A DNA stretch of 64,000 bases. Source: Psychrobacter fozii (GTDB lineage: Bacteria > Pseudomonadota > Gammaproteobacteria > Pseudomonadales > Moraxellaceae). Below are positions 27,887 through 37,149 of the stretch, one piece after another (the first letter of the stretch is position 1; each line of letters starts with the position of its first letter). Location of the stretch: contig NZ_QJSU01000008.1 in NCBI RefSeq assembly GCF_003217155.1, positions 62,001 to 126,000 of the forward strand, written 5' to 3'. The position numbers and the translations under genes were made by a program. The notes under the pieces are model-generated. The model ran no database searches and was not told where the DNA came from. It saw only the letters and a program-made list of their open reading frames with translations.

Positions 27887-28456
27887 ATGAAAAAGCAGTA
27901 CTCAGCAAAAAATAATAATACCTGTAAGCCCGCCAAAAAATTTTTGAAGTTAAATAACAAGCGCATTGTTTTATTTGGTTCAGCCATTTTCTCAATTTTA
28001 TTTATCAGTGCTTGCAGTCCAGATTCTATTTTTGAAGACAGTATGCCAATGACAGAGGTGACTGCTAACAATGCTGATAAAACCTTACAAGAGGCGCAAG
28101 AGATTGAAGACAATATTCGAAACTCTTATGCTCGATTGGCTTCACAACGTTCAGATGTTTGTCCAAAACTGATACAAGAGAATGTGGGTAGTCAGGTTGT
28201 TGAGCGTACTGCAGAAGTTATGGTAAATGATTATTGTGATTATTTTCTATATCCACAAGAAGGTCAAAATATTTCTGTTAAAGTTAACAACCGTCAAATC
28301 GAAGCATTATTAATAGTCCCTACATTACACAACTTTGCCAATGGTGATTATCAAGTAAGCTCTTACGACAAGCACGTGATTCGACTGGCTTATAATGGGG
28401 CAGACTATAAGCCTGAAAATTTTATTTATGACGTTGCCGTAACGATTGCCAATTAA
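27887..28456 (+). CDS. Hypothetical lipoprotein
   Basis: A 189-residue protein I do not assign to a family. A basic N-terminus is followed by a hydrophobic segment (IVLFGSAIFSILF) and a lipobox ISAC, so it is likely lipid-anchored in the envelope (Cys43). The mature part starts acidic and Ser/Asp-rich, then helical (KTLQEAQEIEDNIRNSYARL), and ends with beta-like strands (NISVKVNNRQIEALLIV, DYQVSSYDKHVIRLAYN). Three Cys residues follow the lipobox. Standing alone with its own terminator, it is probably monocistronic. Function unknown. Confidence 0.7.
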   Translation: MKKQYSAKNNNTCKPAKKFLKLNNKRIVLFGSAIFSILFISACSPDSIFEDSMPMTEVTANNADKTLQEAQEIEDNIRNSYARLASQRSDVCPKLIQENVGSQVVERTAEVMVNDYCDYFLYPQEGQNISVKVNNRQIEALLIVPTLHNFANGDYQVSSYDKHVIRLAYNGADYKPENFIYDVAVTIAN

Positions 28457-28495
28457 ATATGCCCTTAACTGTCTTTATCACTAAAGATAAACGTG

Positions 28496-28525
28496 AAGAG
28501 CGATGCTATTTCTGGCATCGCTCTT
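28496..28525. terminator. Hairpin between the lipoprotein gene and the M16 genes
   Basis: AAGAGCGATGC pairs perfectly with GCATCGCTCTT across an eight-base loop between convergent genes. The T-tract is weak, so it may be a bidirectional terminator or a Rho-assisted stop. Confidence 0.6.
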
Positions 28526-28536
28526 GAGCTAAGCAA

Positions 28537-30105
28537 TTACTTTTTAGACTTCTTATCTTTCCAAGGGTCATCCTGACCGACAGTAACAATTAAAAAATCA
28601 TCAGGCTTTAGCGTGTCACGCATTGTTTGATTGACCTCCGACAGCTTTACTTGGTCAATACGATTGACGTAATTGGTCAGATAATTGTCTTGTAACTGAT
28701 AGAAATTCATCATACCAAGTAAACCATTAATCCCCGCATTACTCGCAAATCCCATTGGAAAACTATTCTTAAGGCCATCTGTTGTCAGCTGCATCTCGCT
28801 ACTGGTAATACCCTCATCTAAAGTATCATTGATAACCTCTAAACTGGCATCAATGGCAGCACGAGCTTTATCATTACGGGTTGAAAACCCAATCTGATAT
28901 GGGCCTTTTGCGAGCATTGGGTTCATAGATCCTGATATGCCGTAGGTGTAACCAAGATTTTGTCTAATTTCAGTCATCAGCCGTGCATTAAAATCTCCCC
29001 CAGCCATCACTTCGTTACCGACAGCAAAGTTTGTTTGCTGCTGCTGATCTTTTGTATTGGTAGCGCGTTTGCTGCCTAACTGGCCCATCAGTACGGTAGT
29101 TTGGGTGCTCGGAAATGGAATATGAATGTGCTTTGCTTGGCTTAGTGATTTCGGCTCAGGTAACTCCGTTGCCATTTGACCTATTGGTAGCTTGGTAGTG
29201 ATATCTTCAGCCAGTTTTTTTGCTTGTGCTAGGGTTAGATTTCCTGTCATAGCAAGCGAAGCATTAGCCGCGACTAAATAACGGTTTTTAAAATCTATCA
29301 GCTGTTGTTTGCCGATATTAGGGACGCTTTCAAGCGTACCAGCGGATGGATGAGCATAGGGGTGCTCCCCGTATAGCGCCTGATCAAAAGCAATGCTGGC
29401 AAGGCTATTGGGATCTTGTTTTTGTTGCTGCAAACCGACCAATAATCGTGCTTTGTTGCGCGCTAAAATATCATCGTCAAAAGCAGGTTCGCTGAGCATC
29501 TGAGTCATTAAATCGATGGCAGGCAGTAGATGTTTATCATCAGATAAGCTCCGCAATGAGACGATAAACATGTCTTTATAGGCACTGCTGTCTAGATTGA
29601 TACCCAATGTTTCAACTGCTTGTGTGAATTTGTTTTCATCCAAGCTTTTAGAGCCTTGCGTCAGCATGGTCGCCGTCATGCTAGCAATACCAAAGCCATC
29701 TTTTTGGATGCTGCTATCACGTGCGCTACCTGCATTAAAGCGCAAGTCGACATCGACAATTGGCAATGTCGTGGTTTGTACAAAGCGTACAGGTACACCC
29801 GATTCGGTTTTGAACTGCTGAATCGTTGGTACGGTGACGGTCAAAGGTTTGGCGTCATTTAAGCTCGTCAATTTCGATAGTGCGGCAATGGGTGCGCTCG
29901 TATCTACGGCAGCTGCTGAGCCACGATATTCTTCAGTAGCCGCTGAGTCCGCTTGTGCGGGTATCGTTAATATCGTCATACCGAATAATATACCCATGCT
30001 CAGTTGAGAGAGCTTTTTAGAGGCGGCGTTTAGTCGTTGCATTGGCATTCGTGCATGATTTAGAGAGTCTTTTCGTATCTGTAATAAGTTATTATTTTGA
30101 GTCAT
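28537..30105 (-). CDS. M16 family peptidase-like protein, inactive-type subunit
   Basis: A pitrilysin/M16-fold protein, 522 residues, that lacks the HxxEH zinc motif in its first domain; the equivalent region reads FGIASMTATMLTQGSKS. The second half has the typical M16 C-domain (LGYTYGISGSMNPMLAKGPY). A secretory N-terminus is visible (LSMGILFGMTILTIPAQADS; cleavage near residue 53). It is encoded about 55 bp after the catalytic partner, and such active/inactive pairs form heterodimeric periplasmic proteases in other bacteria. Substrate unknown. The long N-terminal stretch before the signal segment suggests the start may be an internal ATG (MPMQRL or MGILFG). Confidence 0.85.
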   Translation of the reverse strand: MTQNNNLLQIRKDSLNHARMPMQRLNAASKKLSQLSMGILFGMTILTIPAQADSAATEEYRGSAAAVDTSAPIAALSKLTSLNDAKPLTVTVPTIQQFKTESGVPVRFVQTTTLPIVDVDLRFNAGSARDSSIQKDGFGIASMTATMLTQGSKSLDENKFTQAVETLGINLDSSAYKDMFIVSLRSLSDDKHLLPAIDLMTQMLSEPAFDDDILARNKARLLVGLQQQKQDPNSLASIAFDQALYGEHPYAHPSAGTLESVPNIGKQQLIDFKNRYLVAANASLAMTGNLTLAQAKKLAEDITTKLPIGQMATELPEPKSLSQAKHIHIPFPSTQTTVLMGQLGSKRATNTKDQQQQTNFAVGNEVMAGGDFNARLMTEIRQNLGYTYGISGSMNPMLAKGPYQIGFSTRNDKARAAIDASLEVINDTLDEGITSSEMQLTTDGLKNSFPMGFASNAGINGLLGMMNFYQLQDNYLTNYVNRIDQVKLSEVNQTMRDTLKPDDFLIVTVGQDDPWKDKKSKK

Positions 30106-30159
30106 GGTTTTCTTCTTATTAATAGTAACGTCTTTATGATTGGCACAGTTACCACACCA

Positions 30160-31659
30160 TTATTTTTTTGTATTGGCTTGGTCTTTAGGCGGGATGACAT
30201 GCATGACCGTTAAATTGTCTTTTACTAAATATTTTTTACTGGCCATTTGTATGTCAGCGATCGAGATGCCATCAAGTTTGGTTGGTAGCTCGGCAAGCAG
30301 TCTGTCATCCAGTCCAATGGACTGTAATGAGCCAATCATACGTGCCTGACCTTCCATGCTGTCTTGTGCGTAGACAAGCCCTGTCACCGTGTTGGTTTTG
30401 GCACGACTGATTTCGTCGGCAGCAATTGGATCAGTTTTTAGCTTCTCTATCTCAGTCATAATAGCTTGCTGAGCTTGTTCTAAGCTCACGCCTTCACGTG
30501 GAGTTGCTTGAATCAAGAATAAGCCATCACCGCGATCGAGCAAATCATAAGACGTTCCTACTGTGGTCAGTAGTCCTTGCTCACGTATCAGTCGACTCTC
30601 AAGGCGAGCGGACAAGCCACCGTCTAATACATCTTGAGCCAGTGAGAGCGCATACGCTTGTTTTTCATTGTTTTTATCTGCTGTGACGAGGCTGGGTACG
30701 TTATAGCCCATTAATAAAACTGGTACTTGTACGGCTTGCTCGGAGTCGACTTTCTGATAGCCACGGAAGCCTTTTTGGCTGACAGTAGGGCGTTTCGGTA
30801 AAGCGCTTGGCGTTAGCTCACCGAAGTATCGTTTGGCTTTAGCCAACACGTCTTGAGGGTCGACATCACCGACGATGACTAAGGTTGCATTGTTTGGTGC
30901 GTACCATTTTTGATACCAGTCTTTTAGCTCTGGAAGCGTTATTGATTCAAGCTCGCTCATGGGGCCGATAACGGACTCACCTTTTGGACTATCAGGCAAT
31001 GCGAGTAAACGAAATGACTCATATGCTTTTGCCAATGGATTGTCATCGGTACGCTGACGGCGCTCTTCCATGACAACTTGGTGCTCTTTGACAAACTCTT
31101 TTTCATTGAACAGCAGATTTTTCATGCGATCTGCTTCTAGCTCAAGCGCTAGGGGGAATCGGTTGGCAGGGAACAGCTCGTAATAACCCGTATAGTCGTA
31201 GCTCGTAAAGGCATTGTTGACGCCGCCAAACTTGGCAATTAATCGCTCATAATCATCACTTGACACGTCAGTAGTGCCTTTAAACATCATATGCTCAAGT
31301 AAGTGAGAGATACCACCCTTGTTAATGGGTTCATCAGTTGAACCTACTCGATACCAAATCTGAGACATGACCACTGGTGCACGATGGTCTTCTTTTATCA
31401 CTATTTTCAGACCGTTCTCTAACTGATACTCATGTCGACCGGACATGTCCATGGTTAATGATGAGGACTGGCTGTCATTGGTCGTTTGGTTTTGACCTGC
31501 TTTATCTTGGTTTAATATGCTCGGAATTGCTGGAATTTGAGCGGTAGACAATGGCTTCGGATCGATAGCATTGGTTTGACAAGCGGCAAGGGTCGTCATC
31601 ATTGCGATGGAACAAGCAATGCGTAAAGCGGTTTTAGGTAGTGGTAAAGACAATATCAT
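30160..31659 (-). CDS. M16 family zinc protease, lipoprotein
   Basis: Catalytic M16 peptidase. The inverted zinc motif HLLEH is at residues 119-123 within GGISHLLEHMMFKGTTDV, with the distal glutamate in the LELEADRMKNLLF segment. The second domain has GLLTTVGTSYDLLDRGDG. A lipobox TLAAC (Cys27) follows a hydrophobic signal, so the enzyme is probably anchored in the envelope facing the periplasm. Length is 499. It forms a two-gene operon with the inactive homologue downstream. The substrate is not known; similar pairs degrade small peptides. Confidence 0.92.
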   Translation of the reverse strand: MILSLPLPKTALRIACSIAMMTTLAACQTNAIDPKPLSTAQIPAIPSILNQDKAGQNQTTNDSQSSSLTMDMSGRHEYQLENGLKIVIKEDHRAPVVMSQIWYRVGSTDEPINKGGISHLLEHMMFKGTTDVSSDDYERLIAKFGGVNNAFTSYDYTGYYELFPANRFPLALELEADRMKNLLFNEKEFVKEHQVVMEERRQRTDDNPLAKAYESFRLLALPDSPKGESVIGPMSELESITLPELKDWYQKWYAPNNATLVIVGDVDPQDVLAKAKRYFGELTPSALPKRPTVSQKGFRGYQKVDSEQAVQVPVLLMGYNVPSLVTADKNNEKQAYALSLAQDVLDGGLSARLESRLIREQGLLTTVGTSYDLLDRGDGLFLIQATPREGVSLEQAQQAIMTEIEKLKTDPIAADEISRAKTNTVTGLVYAQDSMEGQARMIGSLQSIGLDDRLLAELPTKLDGISIADIQMASKKYLVKDNLTVMHVIPPKDQANTKK

Positions 31660-31847
31660 GATGTGTTCTACTCATATAAAATGATAGCTTGTAAACTGAT
31701 GATTGATAAATCAAACAATATATTAGGACAGGTTCACTATTTAGCTATGGTATAGACAGACAGTGGCTATTGTTTAGACGATTTAACGTTAGAAAAGCAC
31801 TGACAATTTTTGAATGTCTAATAGGCCTTAGTTGTCGTGATAAAGTG

Positions 31848-32012
31848 CTATAGAGAAGTGTGTGCACCGACCATAACAGTAGCGGTTGGCTTAATATCAT
31901 GTGTGGTGTTACAGCCTGTTGTTGCTAGTGTGGCGGTCGCTATCAGCATTACGGTACTGATACTGATTGTTTTCTGTGCATGTTTTTTATAAGTGTTAGA
32001 TAGTGATGACAT
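31848..32012 (-). CDS. Small lipoprotein (54 residues)
   Basis: A short frame that starts ATG at 32012 with an AGGAG ribosome site six bases upstream and encodes MSSLSNTYKK, a hydrophobic signal (ISTVMLIATATLATTGC) and a short mature part CNTTHDIKPTATVMVGAH. The Cys34 after Thr-Thr-Gly resembles a lipobox, though the residue at -3 is Thr rather than Leu. The size and shape recall entericidin-like or other tiny Moraxellaceae lipoproteins. It lies in an otherwise empty gap between the M16 operon and ftsY and diverges from ftsY. It is likely real, with no known function. Confidence 0.65.
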   Translation of the reverse strand: MSSLSNTYKKHAQKTISISTVMLIATATLATTGCNTTHDIKPTATVMVGAHTSL

Positions 32013-32345
32013 AGGTAACTCCTAAAAGGTGATAACCAAAGTGGTTTCTAGGTATAGAATGAAAAGCTAGAACAAGGAAGTAAGACTGGTAGAGTAGGTG
32101 AAGTTTAACATGTGTAAAGTCAGATTTTTGTGTCCAAACCTTAAGCAAAACTTTCTCAGTCGGTTATATGATCTCTTAAACTTATAAATTTTGACGATAG
32201 TCTATGATGGTAAGGGCTGAGCATAACCTGAATTATGCTAAACTAGGGCAAAATTATTTGTCATGTCGATGGTCAAAACATCATGACCGATAAATCCATT
32301 TAAAATAAACAAATAACTGATTGTGATAACTTTTAGGGCAAGCTT

Positions 32346-33722
32346 ATGAATAACCCAAATAATAATAGCCGTGTGGTCATTAACCTCGACGGAGATCTTG
32401 ATGACTTGGATGACGACGATATTACTTTACCCAGTCTATCGGCACAATCCGTACCCATTATCGATGAAACTGTCGATGTTGCAGCAGCGCAAAAAGACAG
32501 CACGGTAAATAAAGAAGTACCAAGTATCAATGCCGTCGCCAATGCAGCAGACAATATCGCTCTGGGCTCGCCAATTGAAAGCGATACAGTTAATAAAGAT
32601 AACGCCGCGACACCTAGTAGTATTTCTACTGCGCCAACCATGCCGTTGCAGGATCAGTTAGGGGATACGCCAGCTGTTAGCGCTGCAAGTAGCAATGCTA
32701 ATATTAATGCCAATAGCAATGCAAGTAGCAATTCGCAAGCGGTAACTCAGACAGCACCAGAATCAGCAGAGAGCCAAGAAAACAATAAAAAAGGCAGTTG
32801 GTTTAATCGTATGAAAACGGGGCTGAGTAAGTCACGTAAAAACCTAGCCGAAGGTATGGTCAGTATCCTGATCGGTGGCAAAGAGATAGATGATGAGCTA
32901 TTAGAAGAAGTTGAAGATCAACTGCTAGTGGCTGATATTGGGGTAAATGCAACCAATCGTATTATCAAAAGTCTCACTGAACAGACTGCCCGTGGTGATT
33001 TGATTTATGCACACTCATTATATAAAGCATTGCAAAGTGAGCTGGTCGATATTTTAACCCCGAAAGTCGCACCTTTAGTGATTGATAGCACCAAAAAGCC
33101 GTTTGTCATCTTAGTCGTGGGTGTCAATGGTGTGGGTAAAACCACAACGATTGGTAAGCTTGCCAAGCGCCTGCAAGGTGAAGGTAAATCAGTCATGTTG
33201 GCAGCGGGCGATACGTTCCGTGCTGCTGCGACAGAGCAGTTACAGATATGGGGTGAGCGTAATAACATACCAGTGGTGGCGCAAGGTCATGGCTCTGATA
33301 GTGCGTCTGTCATCTTTGATGCCATGCAATCTGCCAAAGCCAAAAACATCGATGTGTTAATCGCAGATACTGCTGGTCGTTTGCAAAACAAAACTCACTT
33401 GATGGCCGAACTAGAGAAAGTCGTACGTGTCATGCGCAAAGCCGATCCAAGTGCACCGCATGAAGGCATGATTGTACTTGATGCTGGTACAGGGCAAAAT
33501 GCGATTAACCAAGTAGAGCTATTCAATAAAATCGTACCACTGACCGGTATTACCATTACCAAATTGGATGGTACGGCGAAAGGTGGCGTAGTCTTTAATA
33601 TTGCTGAGACAACGGACGTGCCTATCCGCTATATTGGTGTGGGTGAGTCGATTGATGATTTACGTGCCTTTAGTCCAAAACAGTTTGTTGCCGCGTTATT
33701 TGAGACTGATGATAAAGAATAA
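32346..33722 (+). CDS. ftsY: Signal recognition particle receptor FtsY
   Basis: FtsY is the SRP receptor GTPase that docks ribosome-nascent chains at the inner membrane. Residues 1-145 form an acidic, low-complexity A domain (LDDLDDDDITLPS, then Ala/Asn/Ser-rich). The N domain starts near GSWFNRMKTGLSKSRKNLAE, followed by the G domain: GVNGVGKTTTIGKL (about residues 259-272), DTFRAAATEQL, IADTAGRLQNK, and TKLDGTAKGGV. Length is 458. Its usual partners ftsE and ftsX are not adjacent. The stop codon is immediately followed by a fragment of the family A repeat. Confidence 0.96.
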   Translation: MNNPNNNSRVVINLDGDLDDLDDDDITLPSLSAQSVPIIDETVDVAAAQKDSTVNKEVPSINAVANAADNIALGSPIESDTVNKDNAATPSSISTAPTMPLQDQLGDTPAVSAASSNANINANSNASSNSQAVTQTAPESAESQENNKKGSWFNRMKTGLSKSRKNLAEGMVSILIGGKEIDDELLEEVEDQLLVADIGVNATNRIIKSLTEQTARGDLIYAHSLYKALQSELVDILTPKVAPLVIDSTKKPFVILVVGVNGVGKTTTIGKLAKRLQGEGKSVMLAAGDTFRAAATEQLQIWGERNNIPVVAQGHGSDSASVIFDAMQSAKAKNIDVLIADTAGRLQNKTHLMAELEKVVRVMRKADPSAPHEGMIVLDAGTGQNAINQVELFNKIVPLTGITITKLDGTAKGGVVFNIAETTDVPIRYIGVGESIDDLRAFSPKQFVAALFETDDKE

Positions 33723-33723
33723 A

Positions 33724-33775
33724 ATAGCCATTTTTAACCCATTTAGATGACTATCGATTGAATTGAAGACATGCC
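33724..33775 (+). repeat. Family A fragment (right end only, about 52 bp)
   Basis: It matches the right end of the family A element (CCCATTTAGATGACTATCG, ending GACATGCC) almost base for base with the reverse complement of the 40564-40731 copy, followed by CTAG. The left part is missing; homology begins within two bases of the ftsY stop codon. Confidence 0.75.
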
Positions 33776-33814
33776 CTAGCAAATTATTTTTAAGACAATT
33801 GGGAAGTAGAAGCC

Positions 33815-34387
33815 ATGATAGTTACCACAGCAGCCTTTGGATCACATCGATTAACGCTAATCGCCCGTGTCAATGAGCATGGTCACCCTATGCTCGTTGA
33901 GGCCAATTGGTTGCTGGCAGGTAACTCTTGGCAGCACTCAAAATCTATTCCCAAACTCAAAAAGCATTATAAGCTTACAGAGCAAGACTTTACCTTTATA
34001 GATACTAATAGCCTAAGCGAGAATGAGCCTTCTCAAGCGTTATTGATAGAAGCCATCGCGCAATTAACGGCGTATTTTAAAGGTGAGCTTCAGGCGTTTG
34101 ATTTGCCGATAGATATGAGCTTGGGCACTAAGTTTCAGCAACAAGTATGGTGTGCACTACAAGGTATCAATCATGGCGAAACGATCAGCTATGCCACATT
34201 AGCAAAGCGTGTTGATAGTCCTAAAGGGTTTCGTGCCGTTGCTAATGCCAATAGCAAAAACCCTTTTAGTATTATCGTGCCTTGTCATCGAGTGATTGCT
34301 AGTGATGGTAAGCTTGGCGGTTATACAGGCGGGCTAGATAAAAAAGAATATCTGTTAGCGCTTGAAGGGGTCAAATGTAAACCATAA
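33815..34387 (+). CDS. ogt: Methylated-DNA--protein-cysteine methyltransferase
   Basis: A suicide enzyme that transfers alkyl groups from O6-alkylguanine to its own cysteine. The active site IVPCHRVIASDGKLGGYTGG has the acceptor Cys near residue 157, preceded by FQQQVWCALQGINHGETISY and the helix-turn-helix arginine finger region FRAVANANSKNPF. Its 190 residues include an N-terminal ribonuclease-like domain typical of Ogt. No AdaA-type domain is attached. It is monocistronic with its own terminator. A repeat fragment and ftsY lie upstream. Confidence 0.95.
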   Translation: MIVTTAAFGSHRLTLIARVNEHGHPMLVEANWLLAGNSWQHSKSIPKLKKHYKLTEQDFTFIDTNSLSENEPSQALLIEAIAQLTAYFKGELQAFDLPIDMSLGTKFQQQVWCALQGINHGETISYATLAKRVDSPKGFRAVANANSKNPFSIIVPCHRVIASDGKLGGYTGGLDKKEYLLALEGVKCKP

Positions 34388-34416
34388 GCGTAAATCTACT
34401 TTTTACGAATTGATTG

Positions 34417-34452
34417 AGCACCAAACCTGTCATGAGGTTTGGTGCTTTTTTT
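34417..34452 (+). terminator. Intrinsic terminator after ogt
   Basis: AGCACCAAACCT pairs perfectly with AGGTTTGGTGCT across six bases and runs into a T-tract. The T-tract abuts the stop codon of the convergent small Cys-rich gene. Confidence 0.92.
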
Positions 34453-34576
34453 ATTTGGCGCATTTATTACAGCCAGAGCAGCCTTGTGACTTCTTAAATA
34501 TAACCTTTGTCCATACATAGTAAATAGAGATGGCAACGATTATAAAGACGATAAAATATTCTAACCATATACTCAT
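34451..34576 (-). CDS. FeoB-associated Cys-rich membrane protein
   Basis: A 41-residue protein: one membrane helix (WLEYFIVFIIVAISIYYVW) followed by a basic turn and the cysteine cluster GCSGCNKCAK. This is the pattern of the small FeoB-associated Cys-rich family often encoded after feoB, thought to assist ferrous iron transport in place of FeoC. It starts 10 bp after the feoB stop with an AAGGAG ribosome site, so it is co-transcribed. The role is inferred from position and family. Confidence 0.85.
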   Translation of the reverse strand: MSIWLEYFIVFIIVAISIYYVWTKVIFKKSQGCSGCNKCAK

Positions 34577-34586
34577 TATTAACTCC

Positions 34587-36506
34587 TTAGAATCCAAAAA
34601 TTTGGCCTGTTATTCGATAGACTACCCAAGCCATGACATAAGCCAATACAAACAAATAGCCAGTGATGGCCAACGTCTGCTTTAACGATTTGGTCTCACG
34701 GCGGATAACCGTCAGCGTGGCTAAACACATAGGCGCATATACGTAAAATGCTAAAAATGAAAATGCAGTCGCAAGTCCCCACTGGGCATGAATGATTGGA
34801 ATAAGCGTTTGATTGATAGCTTCATCACCGACACTGCCCACGGCATATACTGTACCCAAAGCTGCCACCACGACTTCTCTTGCTGCAAGTCCTGGAATCA
34901 AAGAAATACACATCTGCCATGTAAAGCCAATAGGCGCAAAAATAGGCTCAATTAAATGCCCAAGCATACCAGAAAAGCTGTAATCAATAGCGGGTCCAGC
35001 GGTGCCAGTAGGGGCTTCTGGAAAGGTAACCAACACCCATAGTACAACAGATAAGGTGAAAATAACGGTACCGGCTTTCATTAGGAACGCACTTACTTTG
35101 TCCCAAAGCTCACCCGCTATATGCCTAACATTGGGCATACGATACGTGGGTAGCTCCATTAATAAAGGAAAAGCCGAAGACTCTGACTTTGTGTTATGAA
35201 AATGTTTGAACAGCCAAGAGATTAGCGCCGCTGAAAACGTGCCAGCCACATATAATACAAATAACGTAATACCCTGCAAATTAAATATGCCAAGCACCGC
35301 ATGATTGGGTATCACAGCGGCAATAATGAGCGCATAGATAGGTAAGCGAGCCGAACAGGTTAGCATGGGTAAAACAGCAATCGCTACCAATCGTTCTGTA
35401 TGACTAGGAATAGTACGGGTCGACATGACCGCTGGTACGGCGCAAGCAAACCCTGATAGTAGGGGGATAAACGAGCGTCCAGACAGACCTATCTTGGCCA
35501 ATAGGTTGTCTAATAAAAAAGCGGCCCGAGGCAGATACCCTGAATCTTCAAGTATCAACAAAAATAAAAACAGTAATGCAATCTGTGGCACAAACACCAC
35601 GACGCTGCCCACACCAGCCACAATACCATCTACAATGAGACTTTGTAATATTCCATCCGGTAGCCATTGTGATAACAGAGTTCCCACGCTGCCTACTAGC
35701 CACTCAATGCTGTCCATCAGCGGTGTGGCCCATGCATATACTGCTTGAAATATGACAAATAAAATCATTAATAAGATGACAACACCTATCACGGGGTGAA
35801 GTGTCAATTGGTCCAAACGTTCATGCCATCTGGGCAAACGCTGTGCTGCCGTCACGGCTCGGCTGAGAATATCGTCAGCCTGTTGGTACATCGTATGGGT
35901 ATCAGTATCAGTCTCAAAAAAATGTATGGGCTGCTCGCTATAACCAATATAATCAATCAGTTCATCGGCTAAAGTGAGTAATTTCGCACAACCTTTACGT
36001 TTAATGGCGACTGTCTGGACAAAAGGAACGCCAAGCTCATTTGCTAGTATCGACTCATCGACGACCAGACCACGGCTTTGTGCCACATCACTTAGATTGA
36101 GTGCCACGATGATGGGTAAGCCTAAGTTTTTTAGCTCTAGCAACATACGTAATGACATACGTAGATTGGTTGCATCAGCCACAAATATAATCCCATCAGG
36201 GACAGATTCGCCAGGCATCTGACCAAACAGTACTTTACGAGTGACTTCTTCATCGAGACTGGCTGTTTTTAAACTATAAGTGCCCGGTAGATCTAAAATA
36301 TTGACATTAGAGTGCCCAAGTAGGCTAGCACTGCGTTTATCAACCGTGACGCCAGAGTAGTTTGCCACTTTAGCTTTAGAGCCTGTAAGCACATTGAAGG
36401 TAGCTGTTTTGCCGCAATTGGGTGCGCCGACCAAAGCCAGTGTGATAGGGGCAGTGCTGGCTTTTATTTGATTGGCTGGTACTGAAAGGGTTGCTGAAGA
36501 GGTCAT
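34587..36506 (-). CDS. feoB: Ferrous iron transporter FeoB
   Basis: FeoB moves Fe2+ across the inner membrane using an N-terminal G-protein domain. G1 is GAPNCGKT, G3 DLPGTYSL, and G4 is a NLSD variant of the NxxD motif. About ten membrane helices follow, with two gate repeats including SRTIPSHTERLVAI-type sequence and a cytosolic tail. Length, about 640 residues, is shorter than E. coli FeoB (773) but usual for this group. A GTG at 36521 could add five residues; neither start has a clear ribosome site. feoA lies upstream with a family B repeat in between. Confidence 0.96.
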   Translation of the reverse strand: MTSSATLSVPANQIKASTAPITLALVGAPNCGKTATFNVLTGSKAKVANYSGVTVDKRSASLLGHSNVNILDLPGTYSLKTASLDEEVTRKVLFGQMPGESVPDGIIFVADATNLRMSLRMLLELKNLGLPIIVALNLSDVAQSRGLVVDESILANELGVPFVQTVAIKRKGCAKLLTLADELIDYIGYSEQPIHFFETDTDTHTMYQQADDILSRAVTAAQRLPRWHERLDQLTLHPVIGVVILLMILFVIFQAVYAWATPLMDSIEWLVGSVGTLLSQWLPDGILQSLIVDGIVAGVGSVVVFVPQIALLFLFLLILEDSGYLPRAAFLLDNLLAKIGLSGRSFIPLLSGFACAVPAVMSTRTIPSHTERLVAIAVLPMLTCSARLPIYALIIAAVIPNHAVLGIFNLQGITLFVLYVAGTFSAALISWLFKHFHNTKSESSAFPLLMELPTYRMPNVRHIAGELWDKVSAFLMKAGTVIFTLSVVLWVLVTFPEAPTGTAGPAIDYSFSGMLGHLIEPIFAPIGFTWQMCISLIPGLAAREVVVAALGTVYAVGSVGDEAINQTLIPIIHAQWGLATAFSFLAFYVYAPMCLATLTVIRRETKSLKQTLAITGYLFVLAYVMAWVVYRITGQIFGF

Positions 36507-36535
36507 AAGCTTATGAATCACTGTTAAAGGACTGG

Positions 36536-36642
36536 TATCGTCATTTCACTAAAAAAGTGTTACCGCGTTAACCTCGCTTGACGTATTTAATATACATTCA
36601 CGCTTGGTTGTCTTGTACTACTTTTAAATGGAATAGACTATA
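36536..36642 (+). repeat. Family B repeat, copy 3 (107 bp), between feoA and feoB
   Basis: It runs from TATCGTCATTT to GAATAGACTATA. The core ACCGCGTTAACCTCGCTTGA aligns with the core of copy 4 at 43535-43641 (CAGCGTTAACCTTGCTGG). It ends 64 bp from the feoA stop, starts 15-30 bp from feoB, and is non-coding. Confidence 0.8.
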
Positions 36643-36705
36643 TGAAAAAAGCGTTTGGATAGAGCACGTGGGCATCCAACAATTAGTGCTTTTTATCATT
36701 TACCT

Positions 36706-37044
36706 TTATGTGACAGCGCGACATTGTATTTTTATCAGTTCATCGGCACGTAAGCTAAATTGCGCGCCTGTGCTGAGTTGTACTGCATAAGGTGGCTTAC
36801 CAAACAATCCTTTGGCTACAATGTGAATCAAAGTATTAGGTAAAAACCCTAAATCTTTTAGTCGTTGACTGATAGCACCATCGATCTCACCAAACCGACT
36901 ATTGGCGACAATCTCATCAATGATGGCAGGTTGACGCTTATCGAAATCCAGCAATGAACAGACAGGAGATGATGTGGTTTTGTTATCAGAAAAAGTAGAC
37001 GTATCGGTAGTGGTGTTTTGAGAAGGGATGATCGTAATACTCAT
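36706..37044 (-). CDS. feoA: Ferrous iron transport protein FeoA
   Basis: FeoA is a small SH3-like cytosolic protein required for FeoB function. The conserved region spans residues about 30-112, with VANSRFGEIDGAISQRLKDL, GFLPNTLIHIVAKG and YAVQLSTGAQFSLRADELIK. Length of 112 exceeds the typical 75-85 owing to a Thr/Ser-rich N-terminal stretch of about 30 residues, so a later start is possible. It heads the feoA-feoB-Cys-rich operon. A Fur-like site lies 28 bp upstream. The operon is split by a family B repeat after this gene. Confidence 0.92.
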   Translation of the reverse strand: MSITIIPSQNTTTDTSTFSDNKTTSSPVCSLLDFDKRQPAIIDEIVANSRFGEIDGAISQRLKDLGFLPNTLIHIVAKGLFGKPPYAVQLSTGAQFSLRADELIKIQCRAVT

Positions 37045-37071
37045 AGAGAGTCCTTAATTATTCGCATTATT

Positions 37072-37090
37072 GCAAATAATAACTATTACT
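37072..37090 (-). promoter_or_regulatory. Candidate Fur box upstream of feoA
   Basis: GCAAATAATAACTATTACT matches the 19-bp Fur consensus at about 12 of 19 positions and sits in the expected place, 28 bp before the feoA start. It is weaker than the site at 5793. Iron repression of feoAB is known in many related bacteria. Confidence 0.4.
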
Positions 37091-37149
37091 GTTTTTGTGC
37101 GATTATATTCCTCAACTTTCACAAAAACAATATCCATAAGGCGGCTTGT

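Noticed and set aside
28537..31659. M16 protease pair as a novel toxin-processing or bacteriocin system
   Set aside because: Active/inactive M16 pairs of this type are common periplasmic proteases in Proteobacteria and no precursor peptide or exporter gene is adjacent.
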